The notes: generated by a model not told the origin, from the letters alone. A stretch of 64,000 nt of DNA from Leptospirales bacterium (GCA_019694655.1 JAIBBN010000002.1:372001-436000); one strand, 5' to 3'; positions 18,015 through 27,374 are shown, counted from the stretch's first letter. Translations and numbers: made by a program.

Positions 18015-19241
18015 TCAATGTCGAATCTGACTGGTCAAGTTGTACATGGGAAGCAGCATAGCCAGCATAACCATTAATATCGTCATCCCCATGAGGACCA
18101 TCATCAAGGGTTCGAGCAAACTGGCCAAACGCTGCACCGCCGAATCAACATCATTGTCCAGGACGTCCGCAATTCGCGCCACCATTTGGGGCACGGAATC
18201 TGATATCTCGCCGGCCGCAAGCATGCCAAGGGTCATTTGATTGACCACGCGCGAATCGCGAAACGATTCCGAAATTCGCGCCCCCTCTTTGATGCGGTCG
18301 ATGGCAGTATGGATTTCTTCCCGAAAAATGCCGGAATCCACCACTTCCCCCACCACCTGAAGCGCCGGGATCAAGGGGACTCTGTTTTCCAGCATGACGC
18401 CCAGATTGCGTGCAAAGCGCGCCAGCAATGCCTTTTTGTAGAGCGTTCCGGTGACGGGCGGGCTCATCTTCCAGAGCTCCCAGCGCCGGCTGCCGCTGGG
18501 CGTATTCTTCCAGCGATAGAATATATAGCTGCCGACAATCGCCATGCCCAGAATCAAAAAAATGTAGGGCGGTCCCAGCAATTCGGAGAGGGCGAGAAAG
18601 ACGCGCGTGATCAGCGGGAGCTTGGCATCGAGCTGCGTAAAAAGCCGCTGCATCACCGGAAAAACGACGCGCAGCAAAAATACTACAATGCCGCCCAGCA
18701 TCAACAACATGACTCCTGGATAGGTGAAGGCAGTTGTAATCTTGTTGCGCAGTTTCAGGTTGGCCTCTTCCAGCTCGGCCAGCCGAAGCAAAGCGCTGTC
18801 GTAAGCGCCCGTTTTTTCGCCGACGGAAACAATGTGGTGGTAGACCGCCGGGAATATTGCGGGATGCTTCTTCATTGCATCGCTCAGACTTTCGCCCTCA
18901 ATGATCCCGGCGCGGATTTCAATGAGCGCCTTCTTGAGATACTCGTTCTCGGTCTGCTCTACTATGTTGGCGATCGACCGATCCAGCGGAAGCCCCGCGC
19001 CAACCAGCGTGCCCAGCTGCCGCGTAAAAAGGGCGACATCGCGACGCGGAACGCGATAGAGCAGCCTGGTCAAAAACGGAAAGAGGTCGCGGTCCTTCTT
19101 TTCTGTATCCTGGGCAAGAGCTCGCACGTAGTAGCCGCGAGCTTTCAGGTTTTTTCGCGCCTGAATTGGATTGGGGGCGTCGACAATCCCCTTTTCTTCC
19201 TTACCCTTGCGATTGAGGGCCGTATATCGATAGATTGCCAT
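18015..19241 (-). CDS. gspF: Type II secretion platform protein GspF
   Basis: Polytopic inner-membrane platform protein of 408 residues with two repeated GspF/PilC domains. The N-terminus [20 protein letters not shown] is the family start, followed by TRQLGTLVGAGLPLDRSI and, in the second repeat, FARNLGVMLENRVPLIPALQ. Three hydrophobic segments are clear, the last in LMMVLMGMTILMVMLAMLLP. The ATG shares one base with the gspE stop (TGATGG-type junction); the TTG three bases earlier is less likely. Confidence 0.96.
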   Translation of the reverse strand: MAIYRYTALNRKGKEEKGIVDAPNPIQARKNLKARGYYVRALAQDTEKKDRDLFPFLTRLLYRVPRRDVALFTRQLGTLVGAGLPLDRSIANIVEQTENEYLKKALIEIRAGIIEGESLSDAMKKHPAIFPAVYHHIVSVGEKTGAYDSALLRLAELEEANLKLRNKITTAFTYPGVMLLMLGGIVVFLLRVVFPVMQRLFTQLDAKLPLITRVFLALSELLGPPYIFLILGMAIVGSYIFYRWKNTPSGSRRWELWKMSPPVTGTLYKKALLARFARNLGVMLENRVPLIPALQVVGEVVDSGIFREEIHTAIDRIKEGARISESFRDSRVVNQMTLGMLAAGEISDSVPQMVARIADVLDNDVDSAVQRLASLLEPLMMVLMGMTILMVMLAMLLPMYNLTSQIRH

Positions 19242-20917
19242 CAAGTGACCCGCAGTACTTCTTCTACCGTAGTAACGCCCTCGATGACCTTCCAGCGGCC
19301 ATAATCCTGCAAGCTTCGCATTTGCTGCCGCTCCTGGGCGGCCCGCCCAATTTGCTCGGAATCGTCGCCGCGTAAGACCGATTTCTGCACATCGCTATCC
19401 ATCAGCATGAGCGAATAGATTCCAGCGCGGCCCCGGTAGCCGGTTTGAACGCACTCCGTGCAACCGGCGCCGCGATACAATTGGCCGCCATGCAATTCGC
19501 TTTCGCGAATTCCAGCATCGCTGAGCTCTTCTCGACTGGGCTTGTATCCGGTCTTGCAATGCGGGCAGATGACTCGAACCAGTCGCTGAGCCAGGACGCC
19601 GCGCACCGTAGAAGTGATCAAATAGGGTTCAATGCCCATATCAATCAATCGCGTCACCGCCGAAGGCGCGTCATTGGTGTGCAGCGTTGAAAGAACCATG
19701 TGACCGGTAAGCGCCGCCTGGATGGCGATGCGCGCTGTCTCCTGATCACGCACCTCGCCTACCATGATCACATCAGGGTCCTGGCGCAGCATCGCGCGCA
19801 ATGCGGTAGCGAAGTTGAGGCCGATCTTTTCCTGCATTTGCATTTGCCCGACGCCCTCGATCTCGTACTCTACCGGATCTTCCGCCGTCAAAATGTTACG
19901 CTGCTCCTGGTTGAGCTCTGTCAGAACCGCATAGAGCGTAGTCGATTTCCCGGAGCCAGTTGGACCGGTGACCAGAAAGATTCCATTTGGCTCGAAGATC
20001 ATCTTTCGGATCTGCGCTTCGAGCTCGGCGGCAAAACCCATGGTCTCGATCGAATAGCGAACATCACTCTTGTTCAACAGACGCATCACTACCCGCTCGC
20101 CATGGCGCGTAGGGACAGTGGAAACGCGAATGTCAACATCATTGCCGGCCAGCTTGATTTTGATGCGCCCATCCTGGGGCATGCGGTTTTCGGCAATATT
20201 CAGATTGGCCATAATCTTGATGCGCGAAACAAGGCCGGCATGAATCAGCTTCGGCGGCTGAAGGCGTCGATGCAAAATGCCATCGACGCGATAACGCACA
20301 TCGAGATGCTTTTCATACGGTTCTATGTGAATGTCGGAGGCGCGATCCTGTACGCCCTGTGTGAGCAAGGCGTTTACCATCCGAATGATCGGGGCCTCAT
20401 TGGCCATGTCCAGGGTATCTTCGCTGAGCTGACTGAAGTCGGCATACTCTTCTTCGCGGATGCCCTCAATCACATCACGAGCCGCGGCCGCCGCTTGATC
20501 AAAGCCGCCGTGGATCACGCGCAGGATCTCGGCCTCGGGCGCCAGGATGAAGCTGACTTTCAAATCGCGCAGACAGCTGCGGATATCGTCCATCGGATGA
20601 ATGTCCGTCGGATCGGAAACGGCCACTTGAACTGTGCGGTCCTTACGCCAGACCGGCACGATTCTGGAGCGGTGGATCAGGTTGACCGGAATCCGCTGGA
20701 AGCTTTCATCGAAGGCAAAGTTGAGCTTTTCGTGAAACTTGTAGCCAAACTGGCGGGCCAGCAGTTTGAGCAGCTGCTCTTCATCAAGCAGCCCCTTCTT
20801 CAGCAGAATCTGCCCCAGTTTGAGCGGCGATCGCGACTGGATTTTGAGCGCATCATCGAGCTCGTCGCGGCTTACCGCGCCCTCATCGACCAAAAGATCA
20901 CCCAGGCGCTTCTTCAT
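19241..20917 (-). CDS. gspE: Type II secretion ATPase GspE
   Basis: Cytoplasmic AAA-type ATPase that powers pseudopilus assembly, 558 residues. An N-terminal MshEN-like domain ([20 protein letters not shown]) is followed by the core ATPase. Visible motifs are Walker [10 protein letters not shown], the Asp box region [11 protein letters not shown], Walker [16 protein letters not shown], and the His box [12 protein letters not shown]. The four-cysteine zinc module is intact (CPHC, then CTEC about 28 residues later). It is downstream of gspD by 32 bases. Confidence 0.97.
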   Translation of the reverse strand: MKKRLGDLLVDEGAVSRDELDDALKIQSRSPLKLGQILLKKGLLDEEQLLKLLARQFGYKFHEKLNFAFDESFQRIPVNLIHRSRIVPVWRKDRTVQVAVSDPTDIHPMDDIRSCLRDLKVSFILAPEAEILRVIHGGFDQAAAAARDVIEGIREEEYADFSQLSEDTLDMANEAPIIRMVNALLTQGVQDRASDIHIEPYEKHLDVRYRVDGILHRRLQPPKLIHAGLVSRIKIMANLNIAENRMPQDGRIKIKLAGNDVDIRVSTVPTRHGERVVMRLLNKSDVRYSIETMGFAAELEAQIRKMIFEPNGIFLVTGPTGSGKSTTLYAVLTELNQEQRNILTAEDPVEYEIEGVGQMQMQEKIGLNFATALRAMLRQDPDVIMVGEVRDQETARIAIQAALTGHMVLSTLHTNDAPSAVTRLIDMGIEPYLITSTVRGVLAQRLVRVICPHCKTGYKPSREELSDAGIRESELHGGQLYRGAGCTECVQTGYRGRAGIYSLMLMDSDVQKSVLRGDDSEQIGRAAQERQQMRSLQDYGRWKVIEGVTTVEEVLRVT

Positions 20918-20949
20918 GACGCAATCAGCCGCAGCGAGAGGCCTCGCGG

Positions 20950-22728
20950 TTAGTGTTCTAAATCGTCCTCGATTCTGTCAAAATCTTCCTGGCGGCCGCC
21001 GTCAATGGATTGTTCCGGCCAGAGAATAATATCATTGTGCCGCTCCCGGATTTGGCGCGATTGTTCCTCGCGTTTGTATTCCGTAATACGATCGGCTTCC
21101 TCGCGATTGTCCAGAATGTGGGGGGTGATGAACAGCATCAGATTGGTGCGGCGCACTCGCTCCGTATTGCGGCGAAACAAATGCCCCAGCAATGGGATGT
21201 CGCCAAGCAAGGGGATTTTGGTGATCTCTTGCAGCTTTTCCGTGAAAACCAGACCGCCAATCACAATCGTCTGCTGGTCCTGGACGGTGACGAAGGTCTT
21301 AATGTTACGCTTGTTGAATGTTGGATTGGTTGTTGAGCTGGCGCCGCCCTCAATGGAGGTTACTTCACTGAACAGGTCCAATCCTATCTGACCCTCGGCA
21401 TTTACATAGGGAGTGAATTTTAATTTGATGCCGGACGGCCGGTATTCGAAGGAGTTTACCGTCGCTTCGGCGTTGCCGCCGCCGCTCGTTCGCTCCTGTG
21501 TGCGCACCGGCACATCCTGACCCACATTGATTTCTGCTTCCTGGTTATCAAGCGTCAGCACCTGCGGACTGGACAGAACATTGAAGTTCCGATTGTTCAT
21601 GTTCGCATTCAAGATTGCCAGCAGATCGCCGCTCTGGCGCAGAAATCCAAGACTGAATCCGTTGAGCGTATTGTTGCCGGTAATCTGCCCTTCGGAGTCC
21701 AGCAGATTGCCCTCGACCGCCAGGCCGGTGTTGAATTGTCCATAGGGGGCGTTGGGTTGCGCGGCGCGCCAGTCGATGCCAAAATCATTGAGTGATGATG
21801 AGGTAACTTCGGCGATCAGCACTTCCAGCAGGATCTGTTTGCGTTCCTTGTCGAGTCGCTCAATGATCTGAACGATCTCGGACCATTCAGCGGAGGTTGC
21901 GGTGACTACGATAGAATTCGATTCCTTGTGCGCAACGGCGCGGATCTTCCCTCCGGCCGGTCTGGGGATGGAAGGGGGCACTCCGGCCGGCGGAGCCGTT
22001 CCTGGCGCTGCGCCCGGCGCCGCCGGGTCCGCCGAACCGACCGGCGTATCCAGACGGGTGAGGACATTGGCAAGGCTCTCTGCCGTCATGTTACGCGCAC
22101 GGTAAATGTGAACGCTTTCCGTGCTGGCCACGCCGCCGTCGCCCTGACGCATGGAGTTCATCACTTCCTTCATCACTTCCACGGCGCGGCGCACATTGAC
22201 TGCGTAGCCAGTGATCACCAGTGTATTGCTTGGCGGATAAGGAATTACCAGGGTGTTCTTGCCGGCAATCTGACGCAGCAAGTTGGCCATTTCCGTCAGA
22301 CTCACACCGCCCGGTAGTTGAATGACGCGGGAAACGACGCCGGCCTCTCCTTCCACCGGATCGCGATCAGCAGGCTGCGACGCATCGCGCGCTACATCAA
22401 TTGGCACCACGCGAAGCAGATCGCCATCTTCAATCAGTCCGTAACCCTTGACCTCCAGGACCTGACGCATGAAGTCCAGGGCGCGGGAGCGCGGAATCGG
22501 TCGATGCGATACAATCGTGATCTTTCCTTTCACAGCATCATCGACCAGGATATTGCGGCGGGTAATCTGGGCCATGGTCTTCAAGAAGTCTTTGATTTCG
22601 ACGTCGTTGAAGTTAGCCTCAAAGGTCTGTTCCCGCGGCCTTGGTTGTGAGCCCACTGGCTGCGCAAGAATCGCCAGCTGAGTCAAGAACAGAGCAAGCA
22701 GGGCCAATCGCAAAAGTCTGTGAGACAT
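20950..22728 (-). CDS. gspD: Type II secretion secretin GspD
   Basis: Outer-membrane secretin, 592 residues. A signal peptide ([18 protein letters not shown]) precedes an N0 domain ([20 protein letters not shown]), N1-N3 repeats ([40 protein letters not shown]) and the C-terminal secretin domain with the family signature [20 protein letters not shown], then [16 protein letters not shown]. It lacks a long C-terminal pilotin-binding S domain, ending in a short charged tail. A Gly/Pro/Ala linker sits in N3. It lies 97 bases after gspC, the largest gap in the operon. Confidence 0.97.
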   Translation of the reverse strand: MSHRLLRLALLALFLTQLAILAQPVGSQPRPREQTFEANFNDVEIKDFLKTMAQITRRNILVDDAVKGKITIVSHRPIPRSRALDFMRQVLEVKGYGLIEDGDLLRVVPIDVARDASQPADRDPVEGEAGVVSRVIQLPGGVSLTEMANLLRQIAGKNTLVIPYPPSNTLVITGYAVNVRRAVEVMKEVMNSMRQGDGGVASTESVHIYRARNMTAESLANVLTRLDTPVGSADPAAPGAAPGTAPPAGVPPSIPRPAGGKIRAVAHKESNSIVVTATSAEWSEIVQIIERLDKERKQILLEVLIAEVTSSSLNDFGIDWRAAQPNAPYGQFNTGLAVEGNLLDSEGQITGNNTLNGFSLGFLRQSGDLLAILNANMNNRNFNVLSSPQVLTLDNQEAEINVGQDVPVRTQERTSGGGNAEATVNSFEYRPSGIKLKFTPYVNAEGQIGLDLFSEVTSIEGGASSTTNPTFNKRNIKTFVTVQDQQTIVIGGLVFTEKLQEITKIPLLGDIPLLGHLFRRNTERVRRTNLMLFITPHILDNREEADRITEYKREEQSRQIRERHNDIILWPEQSIDGGRQEDFDRIEDDLEH

Positions 22729-22825
22729 CGTCGTACCCGCCCTGGTCCAGGCAGTCGGTATTGTATCGGAAAGGTCCCCGGCGGGAATCCAATGGCGATG
22801 GTCAAAAAAGGCGGGAATTCGCGGA

Positions 22826-23683
22826 CTATTGAATGCTTATGTCAAAAGTCATAACCTGGCCCCCGCGCTCGAGATCGACGGTTACCTGGCTTGAGCTACG
22901 CAAAGCGTTGACCACTTCCAGCATCTTTTCGTTCGATTCCAGACTCTGTCCGTTGAAACGCCGGATAATATCGCCGCTTCGCGCGCCCAGTTGATAGAGC
23001 AGACTGTTCGGCGGAACAAGCACCAGCTGCAAACCCATGGTTCGTCCGCCGCGCTGGAAGGGACGCATACCGGCCTGCCCCAGGGCTCGCGGATCCTGCA
23101 TGATTTCGTTGAGCTTGCTACGCTGGACAACGATTCGCTGCACGTTGCCGCCTGATGCCGCGGGGCCGGGGGCCGGCTGCTGCGCCTGAGCCTGGCCCGA
23201 TTTTTCTCCTACCTTAATCTTCAGGCGCGCGCCGCCGCTTTCCACCAGTACATAATCCGATCCGATGCCAACAATCCTGAACCCGGCCACCGTCTTGCCA
23301 AGGCCGTAGCTCTGCGGATCGCTTTGACCGGTCTCCTGAATCAGAGCGCGCGCAAAATCCGCTGACCCGGCAAGAGTGCCAACCAGAGTAATCTCGCCGC
23401 CGCCGCTGGGACCGCCCTCGCCAGGCGTGGGAGCTGCAGCGCCGCTATCGCGAAAGAAGGCGCCAGTCGGAATGGAAGCGTACTCTTCCAACGGTCGCGT
23501 AGCAAAAACCGGCGCGGGAAGTCGCGCGCCGGGCGGCGCCTCGGCTGCCAGCGAGCTGGCCGAGACAAGGAAGAAGCGGACCAGGGTAGTTCCAAGGTAC
23601 GCAAGGGCCACGCCCAGCAATGCTGCTGAAGCCACTGTGATGGCGAAGACGTTCTTCTGCAGTTTGAGAATGTACTCGGCCAG
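22826..23683 (-). CDS. gspC: Type II secretion protein GspC, probable CTG start
   Basis: Bitopic inner-membrane protein linking platform and secretin. From CTG 23683 it is 285 residues: a short basic cytoplasmic tail (AEYILKLQKNVFAI), one membrane helix (ASAALLGVALAYLG), an HR domain (ITLVGTLAGSADFARALIQE) and a C-terminal PDZ domain (NSLLYQLGARSGDIIRRFNG). The first standard start codon is GTG 23635, inside the helix and without a ribosome site. CTG 23683 has AGGAG at 23692-23696 with eight bases spacing, and no ATG, GTG or TTG occurs between it and the upstream in-frame stop at 23705-23707. ATT 23671 is the other candidate. Confidence 0.88.
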   Translation of the reverse strand: MAEYILKLQKNVFAITVASAALLGVALAYLGTTLVRFFLVSASSLAAEAPPGARLPAPVFATRPLEEYASIPTGAFFRDSGAAAPTPGEGGPSGGGEITLVGTLAGSADFARALIQETGQSDPQSYGLGKTVAGFRIVGIGSDYVLVESGGARLKIKVGEKSGQAQAQQPAPGPAASGGNVQRIVVQRSKLNEIMQDPRALGQAGMRPFQRGGRTMGLQLVLVPPNSLLYQLGARSGDIIRRFNGQSLESNEKMLEVVNALRSSSQVTVDLERGGQVMTFDISIQ

Positions 23684-23727
23684 AAGCCTGTCTCCTGCGC
23701 CCGCTCAAGCGCCCAATTGCCGCCTGG

Positions 23728-24849
23728 TTACCGCGCTGCTACCTGATTGGCGCGAACCAGTTCACGCATATTCAGCGCACCAATTGGATTGATTGGATTT
23801 CGCCACTTACGAACTTCAAAGTGCAAGTGCGGCCCGGTCGCCGATCCTGTTCGACCTACCAGGCCAAGTCGTTGTCCGCGCTTGATTACGTCGCCAGCCT
23901 GGACCAGCGTCTTCATACAGTGCGCATAGACGGAAACAAAACCATTGGTATGGCGTAGAAAAATGGCATTTCCATAGCCGCCCATACGGCCGCTGAAAAT
24001 TACAATACCATCGCGAGAGGCGCTGAAGGGCGTCCCCATTGCCGCGCCGATATCCAGGCCCTTATGAAATTGCGTCGCGCTGCGCACAAAGGGATTGAAG
24101 CGCCGGCCAAAGCCGGAAGTAATCACGCCGCGCAGGGGCCATTCGAAGAGCGCTTCGTAACGGTAGCCGGGCGGCGGACCTGATTGTCTTCCAACAACCA
24201 GTTGTTGCCCGACGCTCAGTTGATTGCTACGCAGATTGTTCAGCCGCTTTAGCGCTGCCAGACTCAGTCGAAATCTCCGGGCTACGCTGGACAGAGTATC
24301 TCCGCGTTTGACCTGATACATCCGATTCTGTAGCGCTGCGGGCGCCGGCGTCTGAATGATATTTGAAATCAGAATTTCTTCGCCAATGTAGAGCGGGCGG
24401 CTGCGCAGCTCCGGATTGTTATCAACGATACTATCCGTACTTACGTTGTATCGCCGGCTGATATTCCAGATCGTGTCGCCAGTGGCCACGCGGTGCGAAT
24501 GCATATCCTGGTCGTCAGCATTTGCCTGATTGTTGAATCGAAAGGTGTCTGCGTCAGATTGGTCGTTGCCATGATCCGCCGGAGCTCCTGAACTTCCAAA
24601 GAGTCGGTCCAGCCGCTGTGCGTCCAGATCTGTTGACCCTGTGTTTTGCAGGTTGGCGAAGTAGCGCTCAATTTCCTGATCGATTTCGTCGCTCTCCTGC
24701 TGTCCGCTCAGGCCAGAACGTAGGTCCTCTGGCGGCGCCACTGCGCTGCGATGCAGCATATCACTCTGCGATTGCGATCTGGCGGCGCTGGCCATCAGCA
24801 AAAAGCCCGCAACGAGCGCCAGTGGACGCAGCTTGGTCACCAAAGTCAT
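23728..24849 (-). CDS. LysM and M23 peptidoglycan endopeptidase
   Basis: Exported 373-residue protein predicted to cut peptidoglycan cross-links. A signal peptide (LALVAGFLLMASAARS) is followed by a Gln/Asp-rich linker, two LysM domains (VATGDTIWNISRRYNVSTDS and VKRGDTLSSVARRFRLSLAA) and a LytM/M23 domain. The metal and catalytic residues look intact: HKGLD, then the HLHFE motif late in the domain. It is therefore likely an active enzyme rather than an EnvC/NlpD-like activator. The ATG has AGG about eight bases upstream. It precedes gspC on the same strand by 44 bases, so it may be co-transcribed with the secretion operon. Confidence 0.9.
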   Translation of the reverse strand: MTLVTKLRPLALVAGFLLMASAARSQSQSDMLHRSAVAPPEDLRSGLSGQQESDEIDQEIERYFANLQNTGSTDLDAQRLDRLFGSSGAPADHGNDQSDADTFRFNNQANADDQDMHSHRVATGDTIWNISRRYNVSTDSIVDNNPELRSRPLYIGEEILISNIIQTPAPAALQNRMYQVKRGDTLSSVARRFRLSLAALKRLNNLRSNQLSVGQQLVVGRQSGPPPGYRYEALFEWPLRGVITSGFGRRFNPFVRSATQFHKGLDIGAAMGTPFSASRDGIVIFSGRMGGYGNAIFLRHTNGFVSVYAHCMKTLVQAGDVIKRGQRLGLVGRTGSATGPHLHFEVRKWRNPINPIGALNMRELVRANQVAAR

Positions 24850-25033
24850 AGACTACCTATCGGCGCCCTCTGCTCCAAAACTTCAGATGAGCGGCAGCGG
24901 CGACAGCAGTCAGCTCGGCGCCGGCCAGGCGGGCGTCAATGCCGAATGGCAGAACAGTCCCGCCGGATCGGATTTTCGGCCAGGGGACGCCCAGGCCCGC
25001 CGCTCAGCGGGCATTTCCTTGCTGATTCAAGGG

Positions 25034-25453
25034 CTAACGATCAGCGGGCGCCAGCAATTTGTCCAGTTCAGCATGAAATCGCTCGACTGAAATGTACTCC
25101 GGGGGCTCTTCATCGCTGCCTTCGGGGACCAGCAGGGAGCGGACCAGGTAGAGAATCACCTTCCCAGGATTCTGCTCCAGGCTTTCCTGCGCGGGAAGTG
25201 CGCGCACTCGCAGCCAATCGTCATTGTTTTCGAGCACGATTCGGACTCGGTCGCCGCGCTTGAACAAAACCTCGCGCTGCCCCTCGCTTTCCCGGCTGAA
25301 GGGGCTGTAGATATTTTCCCGTACGCGATAGATTCTGGCGCCGGACTCGGCCACTACAACCTGGTAGTCGGGCTCGCGCATCATTCGGGTGCTGCAAAAG
25401 GACAGCGCAGCCGCCGCCAGCGAGATGAAAGCCAAGCGCGGAGAGGTCTTCAC
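25034..25453 (-). CDS. Small lipoprotein with SH3-like character, function unknown
   Basis: A 139-residue protein starting at GTG 25453 with a lipoprotein signal: FISLAAAALSFC, the Cys being the likely lipidated residue. Mature sequence has DYQVVVAESGARIYRVRENI and RGDRVRIVLENNDDWLRVRA, a pattern like bacterial SH3 domains that bind cell-wall peptides. That assignment is tentative. It lies upstream of the LysM/M23 peptidase on the same strand, which would suit a cell-wall role. The 184 bases between them hold no gene that I can support. Confidence 0.7.
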   Translation of the reverse strand: MKTSPRLAFISLAAAALSFCSTRMMREPDYQVVVAESGARIYRVRENIYSPFSRESEGQREVLFKRGDRVRIVLENNDDWLRVRALPAQESLEQNPGKVILYLVRSLLVPEGSDEEPPEYISVERFHAELDKLLAPADR

Positions 25454-25531
25454 AGCTCCAACGTGGAATCGGGGCGGCTCAGGGCAACCGCAAACGCGGA
25501 ACGACTCTGCTCCCCTTAACGCCGGATAGCT

Positions 25532-27082
25532 ATGGATGGCTATGCGAAACTGGCTGCTCTTGATCTTTCCACTTCAGAATCCGGAGGTCAAACTCTGGTC
25601 GAGGCATCATTGCGGCGAGGTTTGCCAGGGGTGCAAATCTCGGGGATCAGCCGCGGCGCCCGCGAGATGCAAGAGCGCTTGCGCAGCGCTTTGCACCGCA
25701 GCGGAGTGCGAATGCCGCTGGCCTCGCTGTCAATCAACGTAGCGCCACAGCTCAGCGGGCGTCGCGCTTCGGAACTGGAGTTCAGTTGCGCAGCGGCCAC
25801 TTTGCTGGCGATTGGGATGACGCCGCCGGGCTCGCTCCTGCGGCGCATCGCGGCAGGCGAGGCCATTGCACTTTTTGGGGAACTTTCTCTCTCAGGCGAA
25901 TTGCTGCCGGTAAGCTGGCTCTCGCGCCGGCTATGGCTGGCCAGCATTGCTGGATTTGCGTTGGCCATCGTCCCCGAAATGCAGGCTCAGGAAGCGCAAG
26001 CTGCTGGCGCCTTGCCGGTGCTGCCAGCCAGGGCGCTATGCAGTCTCTGGGAGGAACGTCACCTTCGCACCCTGGCGCCAGCGCCGATCGCTGTGGCTCA
26101 TCGCGGCTCGCGACTGGAGGGCGCCCTCGTCCGCAGCGATGCACTGCGCGCCGCGACGCTGGCCGCCGCCGGCTGGCATGGCCTGCTCTTTTTAGGACCG
26201 CCGGGCGTTGGCAAGAGTGCGATGGCGGCTGAAATTGGAGCCTTGCTGCCGGCGCCAGATCAACGCGAGGCGCGCGAGATTCTGGCGTGGGCGGATGATC
26301 TATCCGAAGGCAATTTGCAGCGGCCGCTGCGACAGCCGCATCATTCTGCAACCCGACGCGCCATGATTGGCGGCGGCGCATCGCTCGAGCCGGGAGAGGT
26401 CACGCGCGCCCATTGCGGCCTGCTGTTACTCGATGAACTTGGCGAATTTCAACGGGAGACTCTGCAAGCGCTTCGCGAGCCCGCTGAATCCGGAATGGTT
26501 GAGCTCAGCCGCGGAAGATTGGCGCGCCGGCTGCCTGCGGGTTTTCTGCTGGCCGCAACCAGCAATGGCTGCCCCTGCGGATATGGCAGCATAAACAGTC
26601 AACAGCGTTGCCAGTGCAGCCCGGCGGCAATTCGCGCCTATCGTCTGCGGTTGCTTGGTCCGCTGGCCGACCGATTGGATATGCTTGTTCAACTGGACTA
26701 TGAGCAGCCTGGCGCCGTTCCCACAACGAGACTCGATGCGACACGGCTGCGCGCTGCAATCGTCGAGTGCTGGGACCGACAGGCGGACCGCTGGAGCGGC
26801 CAGCGCTTTCGCCACAATGGCCTGAGGTCTCTGGACCAGTTAGAGCGCGCCGCGCCGCTACAAAATCGCTCCGCCCTTCGCTTTTGCAATCGCTGGCTTC
26901 AATCCGGGTCTGTCAGCTTACGGCAGATCGCCGGCGTTCGACGTTTGGCACTGACGATTGCTGACCTGGAGAAATCGGAGGAGACGCGCGAGGAGCATTT
27001 ACTGGAGGCCAGCCACTTGCGCGGTCTGGAGGTCAGGCTGGATTGGAGAGAGGATGAAGCGCGAAGAAAAGTTCCGTTGTGA
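25532..27082 (+). CDS. comM: ComM/YifB family Mg-chelatase-like AAA+ ATPase
   Basis: A 516-residue AAA+ protein related to ComM, a hexameric branch-migration helicase used in natural transformation. The N-terminal ChlI-like domain has RRGLPGVQISGISRGAREMQ and FGELSLSGELLPV. The ATPase domain has Walker A LGPPGVGKSAMAAE, Walker B GLLLLDELGEF and ATSNGCPCGYGS. The C-terminal Mg-chelatase domain follows (NRWLQSGSVSLRQIAGVRRL). Whether this organism is transformable is unknown. Its stop codon lies inside the left arm of a 12-base inverted repeat shared with the converging small gene. Confidence 0.92.
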   Translation: MDGYAKLAALDLSTSESGGQTLVEASLRRGLPGVQISGISRGAREMQERLRSALHRSGVRMPLASLSINVAPQLSGRRASELEFSCAAATLLAIGMTPPGSLLRRIAAGEAIALFGELSLSGELLPVSWLSRRLWLASIAGFALAIVPEMQAQEAQAAGALPVLPARALCSLWEERHLRTLAPAPIAVAHRGSRLEGALVRSDALRAATLAAAGWHGLLFLGPPGVGKSAMAAEIGALLPAPDQREAREILAWADDLSEGNLQRPLRQPHHSATRRAMIGGGASLEPGEVTRAHCGLLLLDELGEFQRETLQALREPAESGMVELSRGRLARRLPAGFLLAATSNGCPCGYGSINSQQRCQCSPAAIRAYRLRLLGPLADRLDMLVQLDYEQPGAVPTTRLDATRLRAAIVECWDRQADRWSGQRFRHNGLRSLDQLERAAPLQNRSALRFCNRWLQSGSVSLRQIAGVRRLALTIADLEKSEETREEHLLEASHLRGLEVRLDWREDEARRKVPL

Positions 27083-27134
27083 GCGACCGACGCCGCAGCG
27101 CAGGTCTGCTGCAGCGACGAAGCGCTCACAACGG
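27074..27134. repeat. 12-base inverted repeat at a convergent gene junction
   Basis: Perfect arms CCGTTGTGAGCG (27074-27085) and CGCTCACAACGG (27123-27134) are separated by 37 bases that themselves contain GCAGC/GCTGC complementarity. The element spans the comM stop and ends six bases before the stop of the converging 65-residue gene. There is no T-run after either arm, so it is not a classic intrinsic terminator, but it could act as a bidirectional transcript end or RNA stabiliser. Confidence 0.6.
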
Positions 27135-27139
27135 CGGAT

Positions 27140-27337
27140 TCACCGGGCGAGGAAGTGCATCAACTCAAGAGCAATGCGGTTGATTGCATGATCCATGTAG
27201 CCATCATCAGAAATCTTACGTTTGAATTCTGCGATGTTGCGATGCGGATACGGAAGTCCCCGTTTCTTGAGCAGCACCGGATCCAGACCAAAGTCCTTGG
27301 CCTCGACTGGCGCCTCCTGGTCGAGCAGCGTTTTCAT
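27140..27337 (-). CDS. Small unknown protein under a CsrA-like leader
   Basis: A 65-residue soluble protein (MKTLLDQEAPVEAKDFGLDP and then LLKKRGLPYPHRNIAEFKRK, ending in a helix NRIALELMHFLAR). I do not recognise it. Support for a real gene comes from a well-placed AGGGA ribosome site seven bases before the ATG, protein-like composition, and a structured leader. Two hairpins with GGA loops lie immediately upstream, one containing the ribosome site. It converges on comM and lies about 200 bases after yraN. A regulatory or motility-related role is possible but only a guess. Confidence 0.65.
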   Translation of the reverse strand: MKTLLDQEAPVEAKDFGLDPVLLKKRGLPYPHRNIAEFKRKISDDGYMDHAINRIALELMHFLAR

Positions 27338-27338
27338 G

Positions 27339-27374
27339 GTTACATCCCTGTAACATTTATTTCCATCCGTGGAA
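27339..27374 (-). promoter_or_regulatory. Two GGA-loop hairpins resembling a dual CsrA-binding leader
   Basis: Reading the reverse strand, GTTACA-GGGA-TGTAAC (27354 to 27339) forms a six-pair hairpin whose loop carries the ribosome site of the 65-residue gene. Its core ACAGGGATGT equals the selected CsrA consensus ACARGGAUGU. Directly upstream, TTCCA-CGGA-TGGAA (27374 to 27361) forms a second hairpin. The two GGA triplets are separated by 18 bases, a spacing that suits both sites of one CsrA dimer. No csrA gene is in the window. Confidence 0.6.

Noticed and set aside
18237-20953. Two long forward open frames opposite gspF and gspE (18237-19304 and 19700-20953)
   Set aside because: Both lie opposite highly conserved genes and show His/Gln/Arg-rich shadow composition without motifs.
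22795-22830. T-run after gspC that might end transcription before gspD
   Set aside because: The six T residues are not preceded by a convincing stem; gspC and gspD are expected to be co-transcribed.
24995-25012. GCCCGC/GCGGGC hairpin downstream of the small lipoprotein gene
   Set aside because: Six-pair stem, but no T-run follows on the reverse strand, so it does not qualify as an intrinsic terminator.
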